The notes beneath the pieces were generated by a model. It saw only the letters and a list, made by a program, of their open reading frames with translations. It was not told the DNA's origin and ran no database searches. Source: MFD01213-c1 sp963704405 (lineage in GTDB: Bacteria; Planctomycetota; Phycisphaerae; Tepidisphaerales; Tepidisphaeraceae). Taken from it: a DNA stretch of 64,000 bases. Every line of letters begins with the position of its first letter. The stretch's first letter is position 1. Location: NCBI GenBank assembly GCA_963704405.1, contig OY969903.1, positions 2,914,001 through 2,978,000 on the forward strand, given 5' to 3'. Position numbers and translations under genes: made by a program. Shown here one piece after another: positions 39,345-48,580 of the stretch.

Positions 39345-41042
39345 ATGACAAAAAAATCCCCCACCTATATTGCCTATGGCCTCCTCGCCGTAACCTGCCT
39401 TGCCGGTTGGTTGCTCGGGGCTGACATAGTGGCCCAACTAGCCTCGCAACCTTCCCCGGTTCCCACCACCGCACCTTCCGACACGCGCCAATGGCTCGCC
39501 GTCAACGCCGCAGGAACGTTTCATGCGCGGGAAGAATGCGCCTTCGTCGAGTGTGGCGGAAAACTATTCCTGCTCGGCGGACGCGGAATAAACCCGGTCG
39601 ATATTTTTGATCCCAAAACGCAGACATGGACACACGGAACGCCCCCGCCCGTGGAAGCGCATCATTTTCAGCCAGTCGTTTGGCGGCAGCGGATTTATAT
39701 CGCCTGCGCCATGACCGGAAAATTCCCCCGCGAAAAGCCGCTCGACCATATCCTGATTTATGACCCCGCAAAGGACGCCTGGTCACTCGGCGACGCAATC
39801 CCGACCGATCGCCGGCGCGGAAGCGCCGGGGCCGTCATCCATCACGACAAGCTGTATCTCGTCTGCGGCATCATCAACGGCCACACGGACGGCTGGGTGA
39901 ACTGGACCGACAGCTATGACCTGCAAAGCGGCCAATGGGCAAAACTGCCCGATGCCCCCCGGGCCCGCGATCATTTTGAGGCGGCGATCATCGACGGAAA
40001 AATCTACGCCGCCGCCGGTCGCCGCAGTTCCTATGTCACACATCAACTCTTCGATCTGACCATTCCCGAAATCGATGTGTACGACATCGCGGCAAAATCC
40101 TGGAGCACGCTGCCGCCGGCCCAAAACATCCCGACGCAACGCGCCGGCGCTGCGGCCCTGGCCGTGGGCTCAGACCTGATGATCTTTGGCGGCGAAAGCG
40201 TGGCCCATAAGGCGGCGCATTCCGAGGTGCAGGCGCTCGACACACTGAGCGGAAAATGGCGCAGTTTGCCCGCATTTTTACAGGGCCGCCACGGCACTGG
40301 CGTGGTGCTTTATGATGGCGCATTTTATGTATGCACCGGCAGCGGCGCGATCGGTGGAAGCCCGCTTCTGCCAAGCATGGAGATGCTCAAGTCCGCCGAG
40401 GATGGGTTTACGATCGGCTCGCTGCAATACAGCGACGATTTTTCAAAGGGGCTGAACAACTGGTCCCCCGAATTGGAAAACGGCGGAACCGTGTCGGCTG
40501 TAAATGGCGCAATGGATATCGACGTCCCCGCAGGTTGCACCGTCTGGTTTAAGCCGGAGCTGACCGGACCGCTGATGATCGAGTATCAGGCCACGGCGAT
40601 TTCAGCCGGCGGAACAAACGATCGAGTAAGCGATTTGAATTGTTTCTGGATGGCCCGTGATACGCGGAGCGACAAAGACATTTTCGCTCAGCCGCGCAGC
40701 GGAAAGTTTTCCGATTACGATCGCCTGCTGACCTATTACGCAAGCCTCGGCGGAAACGGCAACACAACCACTCGCTTTCGTCGCTACATAGGCGAACAGG
40801 CCAATCGTCCCCTCCGCCCCGAGCATGATCTATCCGCGGCCGAAGATTTGATCGCCGCCAACCATCCCCAAACCATCCGCCTGGTCGCCTGCGGATCGCT
40901 GATTCAATATTACCGGGATGGGAAAAAGCTGTTCGAGATGAAGGACGATAAGCCTTACGTAAAAGGATGGTTTGGAATCCGGACGACGAAGAATCATATG
41001 AGCGTAAAAAACTTTCGCGTCTATGAAGTTTCACCGGGCTAA
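39345..41042 (+). CDS. Secreted kelch-repeat protein with C-terminal DUF6250
   Basis: A 565-residue exported protein. Signal anchor at residues 6-28 (TYIAYGLLAVTCLAGWLL), then five or six kelch repeats (LFLLGGRGINPVDIFDPKTQ, RIYIACAM, LYLVCGIINGHT, IYAAAGRRSSY, LMIFGGES, FYVCTGSG) that build a beta-propeller. The last 200 residues match DUF6250: DDFSKGLNNWSPELE, NDRVSDLNCFWMARD, GGNGNTTTRFRRYIGE and KGWFGIRTTKNH. DUF6250 is a jelly-roll-like domain found with polysaccharide-degrading proteins. The role is probably carbohydrate binding or processing. The start at 39345 gives a signal sequence at residue 1, while a longer frame from 39132 does not. Confidence 0.82.
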   Translation: MTKKSPTYIAYGLLAVTCLAGWLLGADIVAQLASQPSPVPTTAPSDTRQWLAVNAAGTFHAREECAFVECGGKLFLLGGRGINPVDIFDPKTQTWTHGTPPPVEAHHFQPVVWRQRIYIACAMTGKFPREKPLDHILIYDPAKDAWSLGDAIPTDRRRGSAGAVIHHDKLYLVCGIINGHTDGWVNWTDSYDLQSGQWAKLPDAPRARDHFEAAIIDGKIYAAAGRRSSYVTHQLFDLTIPEIDVYDIAAKSWSTLPPAQNIPTQRAGAAALAVGSDLMIFGGESVAHKAAHSEVQALDTLSGKWRSLPAFLQGRHGTGVVLYDGAFYVCTGSGAIGGSPLLPSMEMLKSAEDGFTIGSLQYSDDFSKGLNNWSPELENGGTVSAVNGAMDIDVPAGCTVWFKPELTGPLMIEYQATAISAGGTNDRVSDLNCFWMARDTRSDKDIFAQPRSGKFSDYDRLLTYYASLGGNGNTTTRFRRYIGEQANRPLRPEHDLSAAEDLIAANHPQTIRLVACGSLIQYYRDGKKLFEMKDDKPYVKGWFGIRTTKNHMSVKNFRVYEVSPG

Positions 41043-41082
41043 AGGCATCAGCAGTTTGCTGGAATAGACGACGCTATCTGCA

Positions 41083-42393
41083 TCAGCCGGCGAAAGGTTT
41101 TGTGGCTTCAGGGGTTTGTGAGTTCGGTGATGCGACAGGCGGCTTGCGCTTGGCGGCGGTTTGTTCATACAGATTCAGCATCTGAGGCAGGACAGCCTCG
41201 AGGCTGTATCGCTCCATGATCGTCTGCTCGGCGGCGCGGCCAAGGGAACGGAAAGCGCCGGGGTCTTTCAGCACTTCCACCGCTTTGGCCGCGAAATCTT
41301 CCGGGTTAAAAAAGTCCGCCAGCAGGCCGTTCTGGCCGTGTTGGATCATTTCTTTTACCGGGCTGGTCGCCGAGCCCAGGACAACTGCGCCGGCGCTCAT
41401 CGCGTCCATCAGGCTCCAGGAGAGGACAAAAGGGACCGTGAGATAAATGTGCAGATCGGTGGACGCCAGGAGCGTGGCCAATTCCAGCGGAGGGATGCGG
41501 CCGACGAAGGCGAATTTAGAAAGATCGAATGACTCACGGGCGAAGACCCATTCCTTGAACGATTTGGTGCCCTCAATGTAGCTTTCGTCGCCGCCGTAGG
41601 CGATGCGGTCGGAGCCCACGACGATAAACAGAACATCAGGATAAAGTTCGGCGATGCGCGGCGCTGCGCATGAAAATATCGAAGCCGCGCATGCTTTCGA
41701 AGCCGCGGCTCACATAAGTGACAACGCGTGTGCTTGCAGGAACTGCAATTCCAGCGATGGTGCGCAGACCGCGCTTGCTGGCGGGAGGGCGGAGGGTTTC
41801 GTTGTGGCCGTGATAGACCGAGCGATCGACACCGTCGAAGATGATCTGAATTTTGTCCAGGTACTCTGAAGGGAATCGGGATTTCTGGAACTGGGTGGCG
41901 CGTACGCCGCATCGCAGTTCTGGAGGTCAAGCAGGATCATCGCATTGCGGCAGCGCGATCGCAGGTATTTTTCCTCGGGAATATGCCACCCCAGATCGCG
42001 CCGAAAATCCATGTCGCTCTCGGCATCATGCGGGTTGTAGTAATACTCAAAAAAATTGATGCAGGGGATGTCGGGATAGAGCTCCCGGAGAAAGAGGGTT
42101 GAGCCAAACCCGCTATGCCCAACGATCAGATCGGGCCTGATGTCCGGACGAGCCTTGAGCGCTTTGTAGACGGCGTCGCAGTGCCAGACCGTGTTTTCAA
42201 AGGTTCTTGAACAGAAATGATTCTGCTTGGTTGCGCCGCCTTCAAGTTTGTACTGGATTTTCTGGATGCCCGCCGCGATGCCCGACGGTGTTTCACTGAC
42301 AAAGGTGCATTGCCATTTGAGCTTCTGCACAAGATGGGCGGCAATGTGGCCAAACTGCGCGGGGAAATTCTGGTGGATATAGAGAACGTGCAT
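41083..42393 (-). pseudogene. GT4-type glycosyltransferase split by two compensating indels
   Basis: The minus strand encodes a roughly 437-residue GT-B glycosyltransferase in three pieces. Frame one (from ATG 42393, MHVLYIHQNFPAQFGHIA) runs to about 41897. Translation then continues in another frame as TQFQKSRFPSEYLDKIQIIF and on to FESMRGFDIFMRSAA. It returns to the first frame near 41660 with PDVLFIVVGSDRIAYGG. The C-terminal part (from 41619) has the usual donor-site region MSAGAVVLGS. A one-base loss at about 41897 and a two-base loss in a GC run at 41651-41672 explain it, and the net length is a multiple of three. It is divergent from a glycosidase gene and probably acts in surface polysaccharide synthesis. 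Confidence 0.82.
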
Positions 42394-42513
42394 ATGGATT
42401 TGGGGTGTGTTGTCAGAGGAGTGAGAGGAGTTGTCAATGCGAGGTGCAATGTTGCCACTTTCACGGCCACTTCCAGGTCGCCTAAGCTTCTTGCCGCCAT
42501 CTCTTTAAAAGGG

Positions 42514-44064
42514 ATGATGCAGGATATGGCGCGATTCAAAAATTGGCCTCCCGTGGTTTTCTATTCGGCTGCGATCTTCCTGGCCTTGCTGCCGGGGATT
42601 GGCCGAGCGGCCGGTTCGGGAGAGGTGGAGCAATGGGATATATTTGAATTGAAGCTGGCGGGACCGAGAAATGGGAATCCGTTTGTTGATACCCGGCTTG
42701 CGGCGCAGTTTGTGAATGGGAATGATTCGGTTTCGGTCCCGGGGTTTTATGATGGGGATGGGGTTTATCTCATTCGGTTTTCACCGCCGGCGCGGGGGGC
42801 ATGGACATACCGGACCGCAAGCAATCGGCCGGAACTGGATGGCAAGAGCGGTGGGTTCACCGCGGTGGCGGCCACGGGGGATAATCATGGGCCGGTTCGG
42901 GTGTACAGGACGTTTCATTTTGCGTACGCCGACGGGAGTCCGTATTTCGAGGTGGGAACGACTTGTTATGCGTGGACTCATCAGACGGAGCAATTGCAGG
43001 AGCAGACGCTGAAGACGCTGGCAGCCGCGCCGTTTAATAAGTTGCGGATGTGCATATTCCCCAAGTCATATCGGTATAACCAGAACGATCCGCCGAACTA
43101 TCCATTTGTGCGCGGATCGGACGGAAAGTTTGATTTTACACGGTTTGATCCGGCGAACTGGCGGCATCTGGAGCAGCGCGTCGCCGACTTGCGCAAGCTG
43201 GGGATACAGGCGGATTTGATCCTGTTTCATCCCTATGACCGCTGGGGTTTTGCGGACATGGATTCAACCGCTGACGATCGGTACCTGCGGTATGCCATCG
43301 CGCGGCTGTCGGCCTATCGGAATGTCTGGTGGTCGCTGGCCAACGAATATGACTTCATGACGCCGGAACTGCGAAAGACCAGGCACGGCAACAAGACGGT
43401 TGCAGACTGGGACCGGTTTTTCTCAATCCTTGAAAAAGAAGATCCCGTGGGTCACCTGCGCGGGATTCATCATGCTTCGAAAATGTACGATCACACCAAA
43501 GAGTGGGTGACGCACGCCAGCATTCAGAACAGCGATTTGACGAAAGTGATCGGGTGGCGGCAGAAATTTCAGAAGCCCATCGTCGTGGACGAGTGCAAGT
43601 ATGAAGGAAATATTCCGGATAGCTGGGGACACCTGAGCGGACCGGAAATGGTGCGGCAGTTTTGGCTGGGCGCTGTTTGCGGCGGATATGTGGGGCATGG
43701 GGAAACACTGAAGGATCCCAACGATGTTTTGTGGTGGTCAAAGGGCGGGGTTCTGCATGGGGAAAGTCCGTTGCGGATCACATTTTTTCAGAAGGTGATG
43801 GAAGAACTGCCGTATACGGACATGGAGCCGTCGAATCCGGAGCCGAATGTATATGTTCTGGCCAAACCGGGAGCGGTGTATCTTGCCTATGCGGTGAAGG
43901 AAGGGCCAATTAAACTCAAGCTTGCAGGCGATCGGGATTATGTGGTGCAGGGGATTGATACCTGGAATATGAAGACGGAAAAGCTGGCGGTGGCCAAGGC
44001 CGGTGAGTTTAACTTCACGGCGCCGCGGGCAGATTTTTTGCTGCGGATCGAGGTGGGGAAATAA
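42514..44064 (+). CDS. DUF5060/DUF4038-type glycoside hydrolase
   Basis: A roughly 516-residue secreted protein. Signal peptide (VVFYSAAIFLALLPGIGRA), then an N-terminal DUF5060 beta-sandwich (EQWDIFELKLAGPRNGNPF, with FSPPARGAWTYRTASN). A DUF4038-like TIM barrel follows (FEVGTTCYAWTHQ, KLRMCIFPKSYRYN, WWSLANEYDFM, PIVVDECKYEG), then a DUF5605-like C-terminal strand domain. The Glu residues in ANEYD and DECKYEG are the likely acid/base and nucleophile of an exo-glycosidase acting on plant-type or pectic glycans, as in related families. Start candidates are ATGs at 42514, 42517 and 42526; the frame also runs further upstream into the divergent gene, but a signal peptide starts here. Confidence 0.82.
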   Translation: MMQDMARFKNWPPVVFYSAAIFLALLPGIGRAAGSGEVEQWDIFELKLAGPRNGNPFVDTRLAAQFVNGNDSVSVPGFYDGDGVYLIRFSPPARGAWTYRTASNRPELDGKSGGFTAVAATGDNHGPVRVYRTFHFAYADGSPYFEVGTTCYAWTHQTEQLQEQTLKTLAAAPFNKLRMCIFPKSYRYNQNDPPNYPFVRGSDGKFDFTRFDPANWRHLEQRVADLRKLGIQADLILFHPYDRWGFADMDSTADDRYLRYAIARLSAYRNVWWSLANEYDFMTPELRKTRHGNKTVADWDRFFSILEKEDPVGHLRGIHHASKMYDHTKEWVTHASIQNSDLTKVIGWRQKFQKPIVVDECKYEGNIPDSWGHLSGPEMVRQFWLGAVCGGYVGHGETLKDPNDVLWWSKGGVLHGESPLRITFFQKVMEELPYTDMEPSNPEPNVYVLAKPGAVYLAYAVKEGPIKLKLAGDRDYVVQGIDTWNMKTEKLAVAKAGEFNFTAPRADFLLRIEVGK

Positions 44065-44208
44065 GAGTTTCCATTAAAGGGCCCCTAATACGCCAAAGGC
44101 GGGAAATGCGGCCAGGGAAGTTCCGCAGTTGATCCTTTTTTAAAAACCGCTCCAATACCAGACATGTCATTCACAGCGGCTTGCGACATCGAATCAGGCT
44201 TATCGCGC

Positions 44209-44847
44209 ATGTTGCGCGTGATGGGCTTTGTGTGCGCTATCGTTCCGGGGCTGCTGAGCGGCGGATGTGGAACGTCGCCGCCGGTGATTTCTGTGACGCC
44301 GCTTCGGTCAGATTTGAAATATCTTCAGAATTTTACACAGGCTTATACGACTCAGGATGCCGCTGGGGATTACCAGATCGTACTGGTGCATGATCCGGTG
44401 GATGACATTCCATCAAGCGAGGCGGGGCAACGCCTGAATCCGGCCACGGTTCCGCCGGTGCGGCAGTACCTGCAAATCCGCGTGCTCTGGCGTCCCGTGC
44501 GGGGGGCGAGGGCCGATACACCAGCGGCGACCAACGCGGCGCTGCACTGGTACGTGCTGGAGGGGCCGACGGTCTCGGGAACGGGGATGATTCATTATGC
44601 GGGGACGGGGTTTGTCTCGGTGGTGAAGAATGGGCCGGGGGCGGAAGTGATCATTCGCAATGGGACATTGAAATTGGCGGAGCGGCGAGGCGATCTGGTG
44701 GACCCGCTGCATGAGTTTCGAGTGGATGGAAAATTCGACGCCGTTTCAGATGATGTTCGCGTGCGCCAGATGCTGGCCGACGTGAAAGAGGTGGCCGCGG
44801 AGCAGAACAAACGGGACATGGATTCGGGGACAATGCCAACTCGATAA
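44209..44847 (+). CDS. Hypothetical lipoprotein
   Basis: A 212-residue lipoprotein. The start at 44209 gives a standard signal, MLRVMGFVCAIVPGLLSGGC, with the lipobox Cys at residue 20. An in-frame ATG at 44164 adds 15 residues of no signal character. The mature part is beta-rich (QIVLVHDPVDDIP, QYLQIRVLWRPV, ALHWYVLEGPTVSGTG, GAEVIIRNGTLKLAERR) and ends in a charged helix. No family recognised. It is followed after nine bases by an acetyltransferase gene, so the two may be co-transcribed. Confidence 0.65.
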   Translation: MLRVMGFVCAIVPGLLSGGCGTSPPVISVTPLRSDLKYLQNFTQAYTTQDAAGDYQIVLVHDPVDDIPSSEAGQRLNPATVPPVRQYLQIRVLWRPVRGARADTPAATNAALHWYVLEGPTVSGTGMIHYAGTGFVSVVKNGPGAEVIIRNGTLKLAERRGDLVDPLHEFRVDGKFDAVSDDVRVRQMLADVKEVAAEQNKRDMDSGTMPTR

Positions 44848-44855
44848 GAAACGTT

Positions 44856-45260
44856 ATGGAGACATTCAATTACGATCCGGAGATTCCTGCAAAGCCGCCG
44901 ACCGCCGCGTTTGTGCAGACAATCGCGTTGCAATCGGATGGGAAGGCGGTTGGGGTGATCCGGTGGCATTCACCGGCGGACGCGGAGGCAGGGCTGGTGC
45001 AGATTCTGGATATTACGGTTTCTGTGGGGCTTCGCCGCGCGGGGAAGGGCAGGAAGCTGCTGGAGGCGGCAATCGGGCAGGCGCGGGAACTGCACCGCCG
45101 CCGCAAGTCACACGTGCGGCGGGTATGGATTTCGGTGGAGCAGAAGGCGCAGGTGATCGGGCGGGCGTTTTTGACCTCGGGAGGGTTTCATCACGTGGGA
45201 ACAGTGAATGGGCTTTATCTGGATCAGGATTTGATGATTTATGTGAAGTCGTTGGATTGA
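44856..45260 (+). CDS. GNAT-family N-acetyltransferase
   Basis: A 134-residue acetyltransferase. The acetyl-CoA pyrophosphate loop is RRAGKGRKLLEAA (R/Q-x-x-G-x-G/A type), preceded by the strand LVQILDITVSVG and followed by FLTSGGFHHVGTVNGLYL, the typical motif B. It transfers an acetyl group from acetyl-CoA to an amine, but the substrate cannot be inferred. It lies directly behind the lipoprotein gene. Codon use and GC match the neighbours. Confidence 0.8.
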   Translation: METFNYDPEIPAKPPTAAFVQTIALQSDGKAVGVIRWHSPADAEAGLVQILDITVSVGLRRAGKGRKLLEAAIGQARELHRRRKSHVRRVWISVEQKAQVIGRAFLTSGGFHHVGTVNGLYLDQDLMIYVKSLD

Positions 45261-45283
45261 ATCTTCGGGCGTTTAACTTTTTC

Positions 45284-45310
45284 AAAGAGTGTCTCGCGCG
45301 GAGACTCTTT
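45284..45310. terminator. Hairpin between convergent genes, possible bidirectional terminator
   Basis: AAAGA pairs with TCTTT and GTCTC with GAGAC around GCGCG, with a two-base bulge. It sits between the stops of a plus-strand and a minus-strand gene, the classic place for a shared terminator. No real U-tract follows on either side, so confidence is moderate. Confidence 0.4.
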
Positions 45311-45318
45311 GTAAATGC

Positions 45319-45762
45319 TCATTGTCCTGTTCGTCTTAATTCGACGGCGCGTTCCAGAAGCTTAAGGTTTCGGATGTTGGCTTTGTACCAGATGTCGGCG
45401 GCATCGCCGATGAGGGGGGTTACTCCGAGGAGCCATTCGATGCCCAGGTTCAAGGCCATGCGGACGCGGAGGGCCCGGCCCAGGTTATGGCGGCGGGCGA
45501 CATAAATGGGATAGAGGCCGGCCAGCAGACCAAGGGTGTCGCCGACGATGGGGATGAGACCGACGATTCCTTCAAGGCCGAAACGAATGCCGAAGAGTTC
45601 GAATTTGGTGTCGAGCCAATTCGCCAGCCAACGGGCGCGGCAGAGGTCGGCTTCGAGATCAGGTGCGGCAGGTGTCACGATCAGAGGATTCATGGCAATG
45701 GACTGCATGGTTGGCTCGCTCTTTGAAGTTAGACCAGGCGGTTTGATTATGTGGCTCATCAA
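45319..45762 (-). CDS. DUF4112 membrane protein
   Basis: A 147-residue protein whose core (LANWLDTKFELFGIRFGLEG, then LIPIVGDTLGLLAGLYPIYV and LLGVTPLIGDAADIWYKANI) is the DUF4112 signature. Two glycine-rich amphipathic or membrane-inserted segments are followed by an Arg-rich tail. The function of this family is unknown. The gene is convergent with the acetyltransferase gene. Start uncertain: ATGs also occur at codons 2, 19 and 24. Confidence 0.82.
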   Translation of the reverse strand: MMSHIIKPPGLTSKSEPTMQSIAMNPLIVTPAAPDLEADLCRARWLANWLDTKFELFGIRFGLEGIVGLIPIVGDTLGLLAGLYPIYVARRHNLGRALRVRMALNLGIEWLLGVTPLIGDAADIWYKANIRNLKLLERAVELRRTGQ

Positions 45763-45825
45763 TTAAACGTTTGCCGCGCCAGGAAGATCACTACAAAGTG
45801 CAGGAAATCTTATAGAGCTTGAGCA

Positions 45826-46176
45826 TTATGGCGCCTCGGCGCCTTTGAGCAGGTCCGGGATTATTTCTACGAAGCGGCTGCGCGGCAGAATGCGGTCGAT
45901 GCCGAGGGTGCGGGCGCGTTTGATCAAATCAGCGTCTACGTGGGAGACGAAGCCGATGATTTCTCGGGGCGTCTGGTTTTGCCATGCGACAGCCGCTTCC
46001 AAGGCGCCGTCCTGGTTCAGATCTACAATCAGCCGATCGGCGGTTTCAACAAAAAGTTTTGCCGGGTCGCGGATTAGTTTGATGGCGATACCCTCAGCGC
46101 GAGCGGTAGCACCGATCTTTGTGGCGAAGAGAAGGTCTTTGACTAAAACCAGAATGGGTGGAGGTTCAGCAGGCAT
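45826..46176 (-). CDS. Degenerate response-regulator receiver-like protein
   Basis: A 116-residue single-domain protein with the CheY-like strand and helix order (ILVLVKDLLFATKIGATARA, DRLIVDLNQDGALEAAV, IIGFVSHVDADLIKRARTLG). Asp in LIVDLNQ could be the phospho-acceptor position. The conserved acidic pair near the start and the final Lys are not obvious, so phosphorylation is doubtful. On the minus strand TAATAT lies seven bases before the ATG, suggesting a leaderless transcript. No partner kinase is seen. Confidence 0.65.
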   Translation of the reverse strand: MPAEPPPILVLVKDLLFATKIGATARAEGIAIKLIRDPAKLFVETADRLIVDLNQDGALEAAVAWQNQTPREIIGFVSHVDADLIKRARTLGIDRILPRSRFVEIIPDLLKGAEAP

Positions 46177-46387
46177 TTGTACATATTAGCCTGCGGGATA
46201 GAGGAGGCCCAATAGTGCATCGACGGGAGACGCTTCATCATGCAAAACGTCGATGGTTTTTATCCCCTCCGCAACCTACTTGAAAGACGCGAGCGGATTA
46301 GGCAATTGCCCGCAAATGGACTCGGGCTAAAGGAGTTCAAAAGTCGAGCGCATGGGCACTCCACCGTCACGTTTTGTGTTTTAGAGA

Positions 46388-47218
46388 TCAGTCATCGCTG
46401 GGAAGAAGGATGCTGTCGGTGGCGTCGGCGGGGCTGAGTTCCACGTTAGGGGTTACACCGTTTTTAGCCGTGTAGATGTTGTCTTGCTGAACGCCGCAGA
46501 GCGGGGTGATTTGCCACGCGACATGACCGTCGCCATACAGGACGTTTTGGCCATCGCGTTCGTGGTTGGCGCTGTTCGCCTTTTGCATGACTGACGTGGG
46601 ACTGTTTGGTCTGGCGGCGTAGACGTCGCTCTTTTTGGTGGTTGCATCCACACCAGGATTAAGGTCGGCGGCAATCGCAAATTCGGCAGAGAGTTTGTTG
46701 CAGAGGCGATAGCCGGCAGCGCTGGCAGTGGTGTTGCCGTAGGGATTGGCAAAGCTGTAGCCAAGGTTTTTCTTATAATTGGTGAAGTTGGAGCGGCCGG
46801 CGATGGGAGCCGTGTCGGCACTGAAATCAGTTTCGTCGTTATAGGGGCAGATGAATACTTCGGGCGTAACCCTTTGGGATTTTAAAACCAAAAAAAGAGG
46901 AGCCGTGAGGTCGTTATAGCCGACGCCCCCCTGAAACGGGTCGGCGGCCATGATGCCGGTGCCTTTGGTCAGACCGGTTGGGAGGACTTTAGTGTACGTT
47001 TCGTCGGCAAGGGTGCGGGGATAGTTGCCGTGATTGTCGGATTCGTAGGTCGCGATCGCAAGGCCGATCTGGCGTAAGTTGCTGGCGCACTTGTCGATAT
47101 AGGCCTGATGACGGACGCGTTCGGCCGCCGGCAGGAGGATGGCCATCAGCACACCGATGATGCCAATGACGACGAGGACCTCAATGACGGTAAACGCATT
47201 TGGGCGGCGATTTCGCAT
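46388..47218 (-). CDS. Planctomycete prepilin-like protein (N-methylation motif, H-x-DG)
   Basis: A 276-residue protein. The type III signal is NAFTVIEVLVVIGIIGVLMA (Glu at +5), with CASNLRQIGLAIATYESDNH as the usual second segment. The C-terminal HERDGQNVLYGDGHV is the H-x(9-10)-DG motif common in planctomycete prepilin-like surface proteins. Such proteins are processed by the prepilin peptidase and are greatly expanded in this phylum; their function is mostly unknown. It is divergent from motA. The stop is followed by about 210 bases with no gene. Confidence 0.85.
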   Translation of the reverse strand: MRNRRPNAFTVIEVLVVIGIIGVLMAILLPAAERVRHQAYIDKCASNLRQIGLAIATYESDNHGNYPRTLADETYTKVLPTGLTKGTGIMAADPFQGGVGYNDLTAPLFLVLKSQRVTPEVFICPYNDETDFSADTAPIAGRSNFTNYKKNLGYSFANPYGNTTASAAGYRLCNKLSAEFAIAADLNPGVDATTKKSDVYAARPNSPTSVMQKANSANHERDGQNVLYGDGHVAWQITPLCGVQQDNIYTAKNGVTPNVELSPADATDSILLPSDD

Positions 47219-47375
47219 ATTTCAAAGGGACTATAACAAGTGAAGCTGACCGGAAGATGAGGGGAATGTTAAGACCCCGCGGTTCCAATAATATCTCAAC
47301 CCATAGCGCCAGATGTGCCGAAATAAGGAATAAGGCGCGAGCCGGAATGCTCCCCTTCTTACCGAGAGAATGCCA

Positions 47376-48156
47376 ATGGATCTGGCGAGTATATTTGGAA
47401 TGCTTCTGGCCTGGGGTGCTGTGCTGTTCTCAATGTGGCACGTCACCGAAGGCAACATGGGCGGCGTACTTCAAACCGCCGGAACTATTCCTGGTCTTCG
47501 GAGGATCGCTGGGGGCGGCGATGCTTTCCATGCCGCTGCATAACATCACCGGCGCTGTCGGTTATGTGAAAAAGTGGCTGTTCAACAAGCATTCGCACAT
47601 TGAGCACATCATCACGGAGATGGTGCAGTATGCAGAGACGGCTCGCCGCGACGGTGTGCTGGCGCTGGAGACAGTCGCGCGGGAAGCGCCCGATGCATTT
47701 CTGCGGCGCGGATTGCAGTTGACAATCGACGGGACCGATCCGGAAATCATCGAGCGCATTCTTCGAATTGAAATCGACGCCATGGTGGAACGCCACAAGC
47801 ATGGCAAGCACCTGTTCCACACACTGGCAAAGTTCGGTCCGGGCTTTGGCCTGATGGCAACACTGATCGCACAGGTCGCAATGTTCCGCAGCCTCGGCGG
47901 CGATTCCGGTGCGATCGGACAGGCACTGGCAGTCGCGCTCACCGGAACGCTCTACGGCTGCATGTTGCAGAATCTTGTCGCCGGCCCGATCGCCGAAAAA
48001 CTTTCGCTCCGATCCCAGGAAGAAGCCTTCGGCAAGGAAATCATGCTGCAGGGAATATTAAGCATCCAGGCAGGCAACAATCCCCGCGTAGTGGAAATGC
48101 AGTTGCTGAGCTTCCTGAGCAACAAGCAGCAGGAAGCCATGCCAAAGGCAGCGTAG
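47376..48156 (+). pseudogene. motA: MotA stator subunit, frameshifted near residue 29
   Basis: The MotA/PomA proton- or sodium-channel stator protein (about 260 residues). The ATG at 47376 (GAGAGAA upstream) reads MDLASIFGMLLAWGAVLFS to TEGNMGG. The frame is then lost at 47457-47467 and resumes as AYFKPPELFLVFGGSLGAAM. One extra base, or two missing, in the GGCGGCG stretch accounts for it. Four membrane segments follow, ending in LTGTLYGCMLQNLVAGPIAEKL. The cytoplasmic loop has the charged torque-generating region near VERHKHGKHLFHTLA. It forms a stator with the MotB homologue at 48618, from which it is separated by a GxxExxY cassette. Confidence 0.85.
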
Positions 48157-48162
48157 AAGCAT

Positions 48163-48192
48163 TTACCGCAGAGACGCGGAGGCGCGGAGAAG
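48163..48192 (+). repeat. Left arm of inverted repeat around GxxExxY gene
   Basis: A 30-base arm rich in GCAGAGACGCGGAGG that matches the reverse complement of 48581-48610 at 26 of 30 positions. Its end (GGAGAAG) lies three bases before the ATG at 48196 and would serve as the Shine-Dalgarno of the enclosed gene. Confidence 0.85.
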
Positions 48193-48195
48193 ACA

Positions 48196-48579
48196 ATGCA
48201 AGTTAATGAGCTCACCGATGCCATCATCTCTGCCGCAATCGAAGTGCATCGGGCGCTGGGGCCGGGACTTCTGGAATCTGTGTATCAACAGTGCCTGTGC
48301 CATGAGTTGCAGCTTCGAAACATTCCGTTTGAATTCCAGATGCGGCTTCCAGTTCACTACAAAAATGTGAAGCTCGATTGTGGGTATGTCGTTGATGTGC
48401 TCGTAGCAGGCATAGTTGTCGTGGAATTGAAATCAGTCGACAAGATTCACCCCATCCACGAGGCACAACTGCTTACTTATCTTCGCCTTGGCGGGTGGCA
48501 GGTTGGATTACTCATTAACTTCAATGTGTCTTTGCTCAAAGACGGTATTCGCCGCCGAGTGCTTGGTCTAAAGGAATAA
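48196..48579 (+). CDS. GxxExxY family protein (PD-(D/E)XK-like)
   Basis: A 127-residue protein with the defining motif GPGLLESVY near residue 22-30 and a nuclease-like core, DCGYVVDVLVAGIVVVELKS, in which Asp and the E-x-K (VELK) match a PD-(D/E)XK site. Family members are small proteins of unknown function, often scattered through genomes inside repeats. This copy sits between motA and motB and is enclosed by a 30-base inverted repeat, so it looks like a mobile or hitch-hiking cassette inserted into the stator operon. It has its own Shine-Dalgarno in the left arm. Confidence 0.88.
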   Translation: MQVNELTDAIISAAIEVHRALGPGLLESVYQQCLCHELQLRNIPFEFQMRLPVHYKNVKLDCGYVVDVLVAGIVVVELKSVDKIHPIHEAQLLTYLRLGGWQVGLLINFNVSLLKDGIRRRVLGLKE

Positions 48580-48580
48580 T

